In this document: positions 20,474 through 32,500 of the stretch, piece by piece
Layout of the letters: each line of letters begins with the position of its first letter
Position numbering within the stretch: position 1 is the first letter of the stretch
Assembly: GCA_033030425.1 (NCBI GenBank)
Contig: JAUFSD010000022.1
Location: 248,001-312,000 of the forward strand
Length of the DNA stretch: 64,000 bases
Source of the DNA: Verpa conica
Taxonomy: Eukaryota; Ascomycota; Pezizomycetes; Pezizales; Morchellaceae
Direction of reading: 5' to 3'
Made by a program: the position numbers and the translations under genes
The notes under the pieces: generated by a model
What the model saw: only the letters and a program-made list of their open reading frames with translations
Told to the model about the DNA's origin: nothing
The model's database searches: none

Positions 20474-21920
20474 TCCGGATGACGGCTGAAGCATTTTTTA
20501 TCACATACACCATTACACTCTTCTGAAAAAAGAAAGCGAGAGTTGGGGGCGTGTAACGGTTGAACTGCCTCGGGGTACCATGCAAAAAAAAGACGACAAC
20601 AATGGGAGTTATCACGACTAGAGAACGCTTCTACACCGTGGTCGAATACCTCCCCCTCCTGGCGAAAGTGGGATATCCTTTTTGAAGATGCGGAGGACAG
20701 ACTAGGGTTGAACTTCAATCTCGGTTGCAAAAAAAAAAATTACTTGGCGGAAGCAAGCAAGCAAAAAGTATAAAACAGGACCCAGGAAGATGTTATTTTT
20801 GTACAACACTAGGGAAGAGGGTGTTTTATGAGCGGATATATTAGACAATCTTGTTACTGAAGGACTATCCTGAGGATCCGTACTTTAATGTCAAACATCA
20901 GCGACTTGGTTTACGCTAACTATCGTTCCTATCATTGATTTTTTAGCATTAATAGACGTGATACAGTAACAAATGGAAGGATAAATCTCCTCCACGGGAC
21001 TCTGCGATGGGCGGTTATGAGGGATTTGTTTGTAGTGGACTGGATCTCGACGAGGGAAGTAAAGTTTGTGTTTTGTCATAGAAGTAAAGAGATCTTTCTT
21101 TAGATAGGCGATGAACGAGTGTTTGCTCGCGATGAAGGATATGAAAGACAGGAATGGTGGGGAACGGTCTATGGATTCACGACAACGGGAGACGTTTGGC
21201 GAATTGTTTAAGATGACTGAGAAGTTCTTTGGAAATTTTTCCGGGCATGAGGATAGAAAAAGAAGGATTACTCTGCTCTAGTTAATTGCATGTACGTAGC
21301 GTTGAGCAATAGAGGCATTGATTGAAGGTGGGTACCTGGTTGAGTTTTTCTCCCCAGGTGCGGTAACTAATTTATTATTCATTACGTATGTGCAACTGAG
21401 GAATACCATTCCCGCACGGGGGACCCTTTAGACGAAGCGGAGTGATCGTAGTGTACTGGGGAAAAGCACTGTTTTTTTTCTCTTCAACAGCAAAGATTAA
21501 TATCGTGATGGTGGAGGTCGTTTGCGACCGGAGTAACTTACAGCGGTACCGCTGTGGGTGACGGGATCAGCCACCGTCCAGATGAATAAGCTGGTTCCTA
21601 AGCGGGAGGGAGGCATAAGCCTTTAAGGTTTGTCCCTCCCCGCTGGAATCTCTACAGTCTCCAGCAAGAAAGATCGAGAAACCAGGGTTAGTGGGCAGGG
21701 GCCCTATAGCCAGTACAATTACTCACGTTTCTCAATCTTTGTTGCCAGAAGCTGTAATAGGAAGTTTTGCCAAGCGAAGTTTTGCATATCTCTAATGGTA
21801 TGAGGTTGTTTTTGGAGTCGTCACCGTAGAACGTTTGTTCCCCTGATTGTCAAATCAGTCGATAGACACGTTTGCCTTTGGTGCCTCCTCCTCCAGTAAT
21901 TCAACATGTACAATGAATAA

Positions 21921-22240
21921 TTGGTGACGCGAGATTCATGCAACACACCAATCCATAAAGCTATTGTTGTAATGGAGTGGCTGGATTTTGGTTTTGAAGT
22001 TGAACATCTCTCTTATTCACCTGACCTAAACCCAATTGAACATGTATGGGTTGAGCTTAAAAAGCAGCTTCAGTACCCAAAAATTTCAGAAACTCCAGGG
22101 GGTAAAGAGGAGGTTAAAAAGAAACTAGCAGAAGTACTGCCTCTTGTTTGGGAGACTATTCTTGAAAACCTATGGAAATGCCTAGGCGGGTGGAGACAGT
22201 AATCAACGCTAAGGGTGGTATAATAAATATTGATTTCCCC
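21921..22240 (+). pseudogene. Tc1/mariner transposase C-terminal relic
   Basis: The frame carries PIHKAIVVMEWLDFGFEVEH followed by YSPDLNPIEHVWVELKKQL. This is the C-terminal DDE block of Tc1/mariner transposases, the Asp in SPDLNP being the second catalytic Asp region and E of NPIEHVW the third acidic position. Near 22170 the frame shifts by one base, after which the family ending MPRRVETVINAKGG continues in another frame. The N-terminal DNA-binding domain and first catalytic Asp were not found upstream. This is a dead fragment. Confidence 0.8.
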
Positions 22241-22623
22241 CTCACTCTAAACATGTCTAATATTATCTAAGTATCTGTAGTTTTATTGGAAGCAGCTAGC
22301 TAGCTTGGTGGTTATGTATTTGTACTCCTTCTTTCTTTATCGAGGCGCTGACTCAGCGAATCACGAAGACTTCTGATGGAACTGTACATCGAGGAAGAGA
22401 ACTCTTAATATAGTGTAGATGCGCTTTTGATAGAAACACCTTCATGAAGTGATAGGATACACCCCATTAGTCTATATGAAAGTCCCTAGAAGCTGAATTG
22501 ACGCGAGTGAACGGGAGGGCAGATGTGAGGCTCTCTATTATCAGACGCTTACATAACCGATAACGATAAACTTCTTCCAACACCATCCCCCGCCATGAAC
22601 TATTGATATCTCGACCCCTCCAC

Positions 22624-24253
22624 ATGAACAGCCTCTTTACCCCAAAGGCAGGAAAACCTCCTCCTGATCCCCCCTCCCCTCCGAGCTCTGATGGCACCCA
22701 ACAACCCCCTCCTCTGCCACCGCAGACCCCCGGAAGTGACAGTCTCATGAGCCAACTCACTGCAAATCCTCTCTTCACTGGTGTATATACACTCCCCCTT
22801 TCTGCCCTCCCCATAACCCTACTAACAACCCCACCAGGGAATTGGTCTCATCCTCCTAACCGGCGCCGCCCAACTCGCCCGAAAATCCATACAAACCACC
22901 GCCACCCACATCCGCCGCCAAATGCTAATCACGCTCGAGATCCCCTCAACCGACCGATCCTACGACTGGTTCCTGCACTGGATGACTACACACCACACCC
23001 AGCAATCCGCCCTGAGCCCTAAGCCCAGCCTCTGGTCCCCCTCCGAAATACTATCCCGATTCCAACCAAGCCCGAGAAAGCTAGCGGTAGAAACAAAATA
23101 CATCCAACACTCCTCTGGCGGGTTCAGCACCGACTTTAGCCTTCTCCCCGGAACAGGCAAGCACCTGATAAACTACCGCGGGACCTTCCTCCGCGTTGAG
23201 CGAGAGCGGGACGCAAAGCGTGTAGATCTACAACGAGGGACACCGTGGGAGATATTAACAATCACGACGCTGTTCACGTCACGCCACGTATTCCCACTCT
23301 TACTACAAGAGGCACAGAACCTCGCCGGAAAGCTCGAGGAAGGAAAGACAATAATCTACACCTCGTGGTCCACCGAATGGAAGCCGTTTGGAAAACCGCG
23401 GAGGAAAAGACCACTCAGTTCTGTTGTGCTCGCGCCGGGGCTGAAGGAGCAACTCGTGGGTGATATCAAGGGCTTTTTGAAAAGTAGTAAGTGGTACTAT
23501 GATCGTGGGATTCCATACAGGAGAGGCTATCTCTTTTACGGCCCGCCGGGCACTGGGAAGAGCTCGTTCATACAGGCTTTGGCTGGGGAGTTGGATTATA
23601 GTATATGCTTGCTGAATCTCTCAGAGAGAGGGCTGACGGACGATCGGCTTAATCACCTTCTTACGAAGTTGCCGGAGAGGTCGATAGCGCTGTTGGAGGA
23701 TGTTGATGCGGCGTTTTCGAACCGGCGGACTCAGTCGGATGAGGATGGGTATAATGGTGCGAATGTTACGTTTTCTGGGCTCTTGAATGCGTTGGATGGG
23801 GTGGCGAGTAGTGAGGAGAGGATCGTGATCATGACTACGAACCATGCCGAAAGGCTTGATGAAGCTCTGGTTAGGCCTGGGAGAGTCGATGTTAGGGCGG
23901 AAATAGGGTATGCTACTGAAGAGATGGTAGAAGAGATGTGGGAGCGGTTCTATGGTCGGGATAGCATAGGTATTGAAGTACAGTCAACAACTACACTATC
24001 AATCGAGCAGGCAGCGGAGGCGAAGAAGCTTATGGATGAAGAGGTGGATGCAGAGGTGAGTAAGAGGGAGGTAAGCAAGAAGGAGTTTGTGAGGAAGTTG
24101 AGAGAACTCGGAGCATTCAAGGGAGAGGGGGAGGGTATAAGTACAGCAGCGCTACAGGGGCTATTTGTATATTTTAAGGGAGATCCTGAGAGGGCGGTGA
24201 TGGAGGCGAATTCGTTAATACCGAAAGGCGTGAATGAGGGGAAGGCCAAATAA
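22624..24253 (+). CDS. BCS1: mitochondrial AAA-ATPase Bcs1
   Basis: Exon 1 (22624-22782) and exon 2 (22838-24253) give 524 residues. The 55-nt intron joins NPLFTG to GIGLILLTGAAQLARK, restoring the single transmembrane helix (about 53-68) followed by the basic internal targeting region characteristic of Bcs1. The BCS1_N domain follows (LEIPSTDRSYDWFLHWM, TKYIQHSSGGFSTDFSLLPG). The AAA module has Walker A GPPGTGKSS (288-296), Walker B SIALLEDVDAAF (335-346) and the RPGRVD motif (399-404). Bcs1 sits in the inner mitochondrial membrane and translocates the folded Rieske iron-sulphur protein into complex III. The Pro-rich first 40 residues are longer than in yeast and look disordered. The alternative later ATG at 22922 would lose the membrane anchor, so the 22624 start is preferred. 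Confidence 0.93.
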
Positions 24254-26542
24254 TAGACGGTACCCATTGTAGATATACCGGATAATAGTGTAAATACCAA
24301 AAGCACACTATCATCAGTCCTACAGTAATGAAGTTGGTCATGACGATTAACATCATGCAAAATCACTCGGCACATTCGGCCTTCCTTACTCATGCAATTA
24401 TGTCTTCTACTCCCTACGCCATGCCTTGAACAAAGAATTGACTGACTGAACCCTTGTTTATGCTGTTTATGACTAATATTTATGTATAACAACCTTAACA
24501 CTACTGATAAACTAGGCTGTAAACCCAAGGATTACCTAAGATCTCGGAGGAGAAAACTGAATCCAGCAGTACACCATAAAACTTATGACAAAGCTGTAGA
24601 TGCGCAGTACCGTAGTATTTTAAAAAACCCGTTCCGCTGAATGTAGCAGGGGCCGGCGCTTTGCACCAAAACCTACAGAACTGACATCTAGAACACCATA
24701 AATACTGTTTCTCTTTAGTTAAGACTGATTATCCCTACAGCGGGCTGAATTCTCTTGAATAATACGGCAGTTAACTACATACTTCCACAGTCACATAATA
24801 TCTTCAAAGACCATATAAACCATGAGTACATATAATTACTACCTACCACAACCACAGAAGAACAAACAGTGAAAATCAGCACTACACCCCCTACACTACA
24901 CCCCCTCAACACAACCTCTACAACCCCTGCCATACATCTGATTCACAGCATCAACACAGATACCCACCAGGGGGGAGTATGGAGTATGGAGTATGGTATA
25001 CCAATTAGTCATCGGAAGCGAGTTATCCACATTACATCATATCAATTGAAGATAATCCACCCACGTGGCTAATCTACCAAAAAAAAACGGCGAACATTCT
25101 AAATAACCCATATTCTCCGACTGTTACCTATGGTAGCGTCTTCTCTCCAGCCCCACCCCGTCTTCCAAGATGCTGTCTCAAAAGCCACCACACTAGTACC
25201 TCCATAATAAATAAAAAAGCACAGATCACGGAGCTCCTTCACCCATCCCCACTACGGAGATTATTTACCATAGGGGAGGTCTAGATGCTCTCCCCACCCC
25301 CTGTCCCCATGTCTATTACTTAAATAAGTAACTGTAACCGCTGTCTCGGGAAAAAAAGGAAAAGGGGAGCTTTCTTCCTTTTAGCTACCCTTACAAAGGT
25401 ATAAGCGAAATGGTCCTGGATTATATACCTAACTAGTAAGTATAACATAATCACAGGGAACTCACCCCAAAAACACTCCTGAGAGTGAGACTACATGACC
25501 GAGGTAAGGTGATGTTTCATGATGGATTTAGGGGGAGCGAGCTACACTATTCTATGCACGTGATAGAAATAAAAAAAATTCAAATGCTATTACATTCGTC
25601 CTTCTGCCTCAGCGCGGCGTGTAATTTACATGCTAACTAAAAAAAATTTAACAAAAAATCAAAAAATCCTCCCCACTCTATTCCACAACCTCACCAAAGA
25701 GTACACAGAAACTATACCCTGGTATAGCCGCGAGTGATGCTATATGATCACACTTAGTACATGCCACCTCCAAAATCCACTCCCCCAAATTACACAAATA
25801 ACAAGGAGCACAGTCCTATAACACATCTTTGTAGGATAGTATATATATTCAATAATAAACGCTATCTTTCAAATCCCCCTCGACTCAAGAAAGAAAAAAA
25901 TTCAATCTCAACAAAAAAAGGTGAACGCCCAAAAAGAAAACCCTATGATAACGAAATGATGCAATGCATGATGGTTGAGACGTGAAAGAAAAAAAAGAAA
26001 CAAGAAATTCCCGGGGCCCAAAAAAAGGGAAAGAAAAAGATAAACCCACCCCCTAGGTATAAGAATAAGTAAGATGTATACTAGGTTTATAAACAATACA
26101 CAGAATAGAAGAAATAGAGGGGGGTGTAAAAATAGAGGATAATGCCTATTAAAGGCAACAAAGGAGAAGAAAATCAAGTAAATGATAGGGAGTGTGAGAC
26201 AGTAAAATGTGCCATAGCATACGAACCTTCAAAAGAGACGAAATTGAAAAATGAAAAAAAGAAACCCCAAAGCCCGAAAGAAAAGTGAAAAAGTAAAAAA
26301 AACATAGGAAGCCGCTTTCATATCGTGTAGGTATTTATCCCGCCAACCCCTTATCCCAGCTGCCGAAAACAAGTAAAAAAAAAAGGAAAGCAGACACCAG
26401 TTGAACTTTTTTGCCGTGCCGAAATAGTACTAAAAAACAAAAGAAAATCACTCCTCTCAAACACCTGAAAGCGAGTCGACCCACGTTAAAAGACTAAAGA
26501 AATGCAGTGCAGTGAAAGACAAATAGAAAAATATTTCAGCGC
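24254..26542. other. intergenic between convergent BCS1 and TBC genes
   Basis: 2.3 kb of AT-rich sequence. It has three copies of the 7-mer GGAGTAT (24974-24994), a CTACACCCC-type direct repeat near 24880-24905, and many A runs from 25600 to 26540. Only spurious low-complexity frames are present. Both flanking genes terminate into this region. Confidence 0.65.
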
Positions 26543-29500
26543 CTATGTTTTGACTAAGATCTTCTTAAATCTCCTGCCGATATCATGACCCCCATGAACG
26601 CCAAGACTGTTGTTTACGTTTCCAAGTCCGGTTCTCATAGATGCATCGTCTTTTGAAGCCCTGACGCCTCCCTTTGCAATTGCAGCTCTTTCTGCTGCAA
26701 ATGTGTCCCTTCTATCCTGTCGCCTAATGTCGATGGTCTCCTGGCTGATGTGACCGAATCCGTTCCGGCGTCTGTAACATGCCTCGATCAGGGCGCCGGC
26801 GTCGATAATTCTCCTTGGGATTGTCTGAACGACCTGGAAGATTTCCATGGGGTCGCTGACAGCCTTGATTTGTGGTTCACCAGTTTTAAAGACAGCCAGA
26901 GCTATCCTAAATAGAGTCTTTGATCCTTCACTGTAATTCCAGGCAACTGATTAGTGATAGTAACAAGGCCGAATAAAAGAATGACTACATACTAGAACAA
27001 GCAATCCCAAACCCTCAGAACACTCTCAGTGGGTAAGGATCCAATGAATCCGCTCATGAACCACGAAGATGTGCACAGGGTGATGGGTGGTAGCTTTGTC
27101 GAAGTTGGGTCAAAATCGCTCCCGTCTAGCTCACCACCAATCTTACTCCAGATCTGGGGCAAGCTTTCCCTTACACTCATCATGAGAACCCATTGATCAA
27201 CACTTGAACCTTCTAGATTGACTTCATGGGTTCCTGGTAGATGGTGATGGGTGAGAATCCACAGCATCCAAAATGCCTTCTCCTCAGTCATAAACAGAAG
27301 TAACATCCCAGCCAAGAAGTTAAGACTCTGACAGTACCCAATTTTCGGAACATGTCGCGAAAACGCTACTAAGACACGTCGTAACTGCTGAACAATTGGC
27401 GTTTCCAGCTGTTGTTGCTGCAGTCTCGACAACCTTTTCGCGCCTGGGGGAGGGTCTGGTTTGAACTTGATATTATCGGGGAAAGTGCGGTGGAGATCTG
27501 ACAAAGCATTAGACAAAACCCAATACGAAAACTCAAAAGATTACTATACAAACCTCTTTCGATGAGCTCGGAATCTGGGGAGTCTAATCCTCTGTTCACC
27601 AACTCTTCATAAAGGCCAGCATTTTTATTCAACACTTTCTGACCACCAGCATACCAAAACCAAGCTGCACCTCTCCATTCTGGAGGGATACCTTTGCGGA
27701 TATACCGTTTGACCTTATTAGACTTGGGCGGAAACCTAACAGGCCCTCCCTCTCCATAAGACAATCCAGACTCTCTCAACAGTATCTCCCACTTCTTTCT
27801 TCGCCTGTCTAGAGTTTCCTCATAGCGTGCGTTCCACTCTTCGTATTCCGCGAGAGTTACATACTGTGTCTGTTTCCGGAATCTGCAAAAAAAAAATTAG
27901 TAAAAATTTTCTCACATAATGAAATCTAGATATCATACCCATAACGATCTCTGGCATCTTTAGGTGATTGGTTGGCTGCAACTGAGGGATTTCTTGGAGG
28001 CATTGCCATTACCTCTGGCATTTCGGGCACTGAATGGGCATGGAATGCTGGTGATAATGCTGGTGACCTAGGAATTGTGTCTAGTACCTCACTTGTTGCC
28101 AGTGGCTCTGGGTGTACATCTTCCTCTTCTAAACCAACTTTATCCTCTTGTTCCTCAATCCTTTGACCTCCCATCTGTCTTTGCTTTGCCCCAGCCCCTT
28201 CTGAATCCTTCCTGCCTTCTGGGTGCTCTATATAGTCTGTACTCTTTCCTTGTAAATCCAACTCTGCTTGAAGCGCCATCTCCTGCTCTGACATCCTCGA
28301 CCTAGTCCTAGGCGATACCTCCCCTCCTAATACTGAATCACCCTTACTCCTAATTCTTTCAATATCATTTTCAAAGCTCCCTTGCCTAGATACTCCACTC
28401 ATCACGGAGCCGCCGTGACTTCCCCTAGCACTCAGCTCATCCGACACTGAATTGTGCCTTGATGTCACCCCACCAAGTACAGAGTCGCCCTTACTTCTCC
28501 GATTCTCTTCTTCTCGCGCTTCCCGCATGATTGATTCTTCATCCGTATCGCTGCCGTACATACCAATAGCTTCATCAACTGTCATAGCATGGCTGTCTTC
28601 AGTCCGTTCTGAAATACTTGTTGGTGTACTAGAACGGTGTTCCTCGGTAAAGAGTGCCGATCGGAAAGACCCGCGAGCCTCATCTACGGCGCCTAACGGC
28701 CCGATGGAATTGTGCGGCGAGGTGTTGGTGCTAGACATAGCACTAGTGTTGTTACTGTACGGCGCGTGCGTAGGTGAGAATGGGTGAGATCTTGGTGTGC
28801 TCCGTGGGTCCCTGCGTGGCTGAGGATGATTTCGGTTCTCATTGTTATTTATACCATAAAGATCTGGTGCAGAGCTAGATGGATATGGAACCCGGGGAGT
28901 CGATGGGTGCCGTGGATGTGGTAGCGGAGGAAAGTCCTGTGGTCCTGGACTAGGAGAACCAGTCGAGAATCCCCGCTCCCTAGCAATAGAATTAAACGCC
29001 AAAGGCATCCTCAAACCAGGTGGTGGTGGTCCAATAATTGGTGGTGTCCGCCGACCAGGCCCAGCTCTTCTGTCACCGTTGCTTGCGACTCTTTTCCCTT
29101 GTGGTGATTTTCCCGGAGGCGGCAACCCCACTATCATTCCCCGTTCCATACTCTTCTGCTTTGCCAACCTATCGCCTCCTACAGGTGAATTCTCATATGA
29201 TTCCCGAGCAGCAATGTCCTGCTCCATCATCCTCCTCTTGACTTGCTTCGAAAGCGGCTGATCTCCACCCCTTTCCCGGCCATGTTCACCCGGGCCCATA
29301 CGTGGTCTTTGTAATGGGATTCCAGTAGAGTTCTGCCTATGAATGTTAGGATTTACCGGCAGTCCAGGCCTCATCTCAGGGACTGAAATCATCTTTCGGA
29401 CACCGGGGTCGCGTGGAAGACGTGAAAAGTGAGTTTTGTGGGCAGAAGCGGATAGAGGTACAGGTGGAAAGTCGAAATGCAGCTCCTCGTCTGGCCTGAA

Positions 29501-29599
29501 AGGTGAATGGGGTTCCCGTTGCTGATGTAGCAGCCGACCCCCCTCGTCTAGAGAGGGTCTAGGAGATGGTTGGGGTGTTTCCAAGGGGGACGTAGTCAT
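26543..29599 (-). CDS. TBC-domain RabGAP with long disordered N-terminus
   Basis: Four exons (29599-27939, 27882-27554, 27497-26993, 26930-26543) join to 960 residues. Residues 1-555 are Pro/Ser/Arg-rich and disordered, with a repeated SKGDSVLGG motif. The TBC domain (about 615-850) begins RKGIPPEWRGAAWFWYAGG. It includes IERDLHRTFP with the arginine finger R667, and IGYCQSLNFLAGMLLL with the glutamine finger Q720. Further in are [42 protein letters not shown] and FKTGEP. Both catalytic fingers are present, so it should stimulate GTP hydrolysis on a Rab GTPase in vesicle traffic; the partner Rab is unknown. Intron 2 and 3 boundaries restore conserved motifs (RD|LHRTFP, LF|YEGS). The tail is basic. 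Confidence 0.9.
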
Positions 29600-32500
29600 G
29601 TCGATGCAAGACGAGAGGTTTTAAAAAAGTTCCAGGCACAATCCAGGCCGGGATGGGGGGGACAGATGAATATTCCGATGAATGTATGACGACAATATCA
29701 ATGCCGTTGGTTGAGAGGGGGGGCGGGTAGCCGTGATGGGATGTTGTGTGATGGAAGGTGTTGCTGCAGCACCAGCTCCGTAGAAACGAACGTATGGGAG
29801 TGAAGTAAGGAAAGAAAGAACGGTATGGAACAGGACCCGTAGAATGAAAAACACAAGCCGAGAAACGAAAGGGGGACCGACCAACGGGAGGTGGTGGCTT
29901 GTAGTAAGGAAAGAAGAAACGGGGGTGTTCGAGGTTGATGTAAGTTCGAGATGGGAGTGCTCAAGCAACTACTCCCTGCATCACCATACTCGCCGGGGGG
30001 GGGGTGGGATGGATGGGATGGGATGGATAGGATGGGGATGTCCAGGGCGTCAAGGTAGACGACGGCGTCTGTGGCTGGGAGTGGGCGTCTGTCTGACTGC
30101 TTCCGCCTCTTGATTTATCTTCCTCTCTCCTTCTATCCTTCTGATTGATATTAATACACAATCTCTCTCGCTGTATCCCTCTGTCACTGTCACTCTGTCC
30201 CGTACCTTCTCCTCCTGGGTGAGTAGGGGTTGGAGTAGGGTGGAGTGGGGGGAGTGAGCTGCTGCCCTCTGCCAAACAACGACGAGATGTTTCGGGGTTG
30301 TTGTTGTCGTCCCCTGCTGGGTACTGCTGAGTACTGCTGGGCACTGCTGAGTATTGCTGGGCACGGCTGGCTTGACTGGCTGCTGCTGGCTGGCTGCTGG
30401 CTGTCTTGGGCCTTGGGTCTTGACCTGGCTACCTCGACTGTCTCGACTGTCTTTCTTCCCTCCGACTGGTAAAGCAGATCCAGTGAGTGAGCGGGAGACG
30501 GCTGTGGTGTGGTGCCCGGGTCGTCTGTGCGTAAGTATTCGAGTCGGTAACCTACTCTGGAGTCCCCCTCCCTCTGCTTCCTGTTGGTGAGGTCTCTGAG
30601 ATCTGAAGCCCGCTTTGTCTTTTGTATGTATGTCTGGATGCCCCCTCTCCACTCGATCTCTTTTGCACCCGATATTCTCCTATAGCCAGTCCTTCTCTTG
30701 TACTTCACTCGATCTCAAACACGCACGCTCTCGATCTCGTTTTCTCCCTTGTACTTGTGCTTGGGTGTGATTCTTTATCGCTCTCCCAAGATCCTTTCTC
30801 GCTCTCTATCGTCTCCCTTCTCGGGCTCTGACCTCGCTCGAGCGACGGCGCTTGGTTGCGTTGGGTTAAGTATCAAGTCCCGCTGGGTGACATACATAAC
30901 CCGAGGACCCAATCTCCCGGGACTAGGGACACCCCCGGTCCGTCACCGCTTGGGTTTCGCTCTTGGAGAGCAGAGATCGCCTATTCCCCTAGGAATGCCT
31001 TGCACTTCAAGAAGCGTCATATCGTGGCTACACTTCTTTCTTTCCATGACCTTACCGAAAAGATGAAAACCACCGCTTCGACCGCTAATTTCCACAGCCA
31101 TGTATCCATCCAGAGCTTGAAAATAGCAGTGTAGGGCATGTAGGGCATTGGAGAGGCAAGGCACCATCATACATGATGGCATCTACCTAACCGAGCCAAA
31201 AAAATAAAAAGCCAACACGAACATCCCCAGTATGCACATTTCAAACCTCATTAACACACAGGTACATATCCAACATGCACATCCATCTATCTCATCATTC
31301 AACCTTACTCCGGAGTCCCGGGTATCGAAAGGGAAAATTTTTCGAGCCTTTTATTTATTTTATTATCCTATCCCGGGCTTTCAAAATTCGTTGGTGCGAC
31401 ATCCCCCTTCCACTCTTCGAACGTTCCATCCAATTTGCGACTTTTCCGCCCGGCCCTCCCGTTTTGGCAGACCTCGCACTGCTTAAAATTTGCCGAGAAG
31501 GAAAATCGACCACTGGGTTAGTCGGGTTGGCAAAAACGGCTACGCTGCGGCTCTTTCCATCCCCCCTCCACTCGCAATTCTGCTTACATCGTAACCAAGC
31601 CACTGTCAAGAGCATAGATGAGGGTAATTAAAGTTCGGAAAAAAGAGCGAGAGAGTCATGATAGAAAATGGAGTTCAAGATAGGTAATAATAAGAGAGGA
31701 GTAACGTACAGAGAAAAAATAAAGAAAAAAGGAAAAACATTTATGCGGGAAAAATATCACTCAGCGAAATGTGCCCCGGGTGAGGGGATCGGAATGCGTA
31801 ATTGTCTGATCAACCGTTGTTTCCTGTACCTGCGTAAGGTAGGGTACAGAAGTAGCCTCAAGCAGGTACCTTCACTATGCAGCTCGCTCGTTTTACATGT
31901 GGCCTGGGAAAAAGGCCTTACAGCCTGCCCTGATTCGACCAGGCTTATCATGCTTAAGCAGTTATTATGCACCGTACTGGTCACTAATTAACGAGAACCT
32001 TCATTGAGATGCTCAGATGACAGCTTTTTTGCCCCCCCCTCTGTCAAACCCCAGTATGTACATCACAAGTAACTCCCGGTCCTCTACAGCATAATCGACA
32101 GATAGGCAGAAATACTTTATACACATTTTCTCTCTCCGAGGTCTCACATCGCGACATCCCTCCCCCTTCTGCAAGAAAGAAAAGAAAAGAAAAAAGCCGC
32201 CACAATGCATGGCCTGTACTAGCATTTACTGTAATCCCTTTCCCATAACCCAAGACACCTCGCCATCCGGCAAGATCTCCTATCTTTTACACAACTCAAG
32301 CTTTCCGCAGGACAACCCTATTATTAGCCACATCGCCACCAGCTGCACAACTCGGGGGGGTTTGGAGAGGGGGTGTGCCTCTAGAGAGATAGAGAGAATA
32401 ATAGTAAAAACCCTATTTACTCATCCGTCCGTCCGCCCGTCTTACCCGGTAGTTGTATGTACCCCGCGTCCCTGCATTTGTACAAAAAAGGGGAAGGAGA

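Larger units (their letters stand above)
19940..22623. other. intergenic with tRNA-Thr and a transposon relic
   Basis: T-rich 3' flank of the kinase (runs at 19977-20010 and 20100), then tRNA-Thr (20401-20473), about 1.4 kb without recognisable genes, the Tc1/mariner relic, and the promoter/leader of the BCS1 gene. Confidence 0.6.

Noticed and set aside
30050..30708. two overlapping frames of 200 and 172 codons on the minus strand
   Set aside because: Low-complexity, overlapping in different frames, no motif; probably promoter or leader of the TBC gene.
31920..31960. B-box-like TGGTCGAATCA on the minus strand
   Set aside because: No A box, acceptor or anticodon stem at the right distance.
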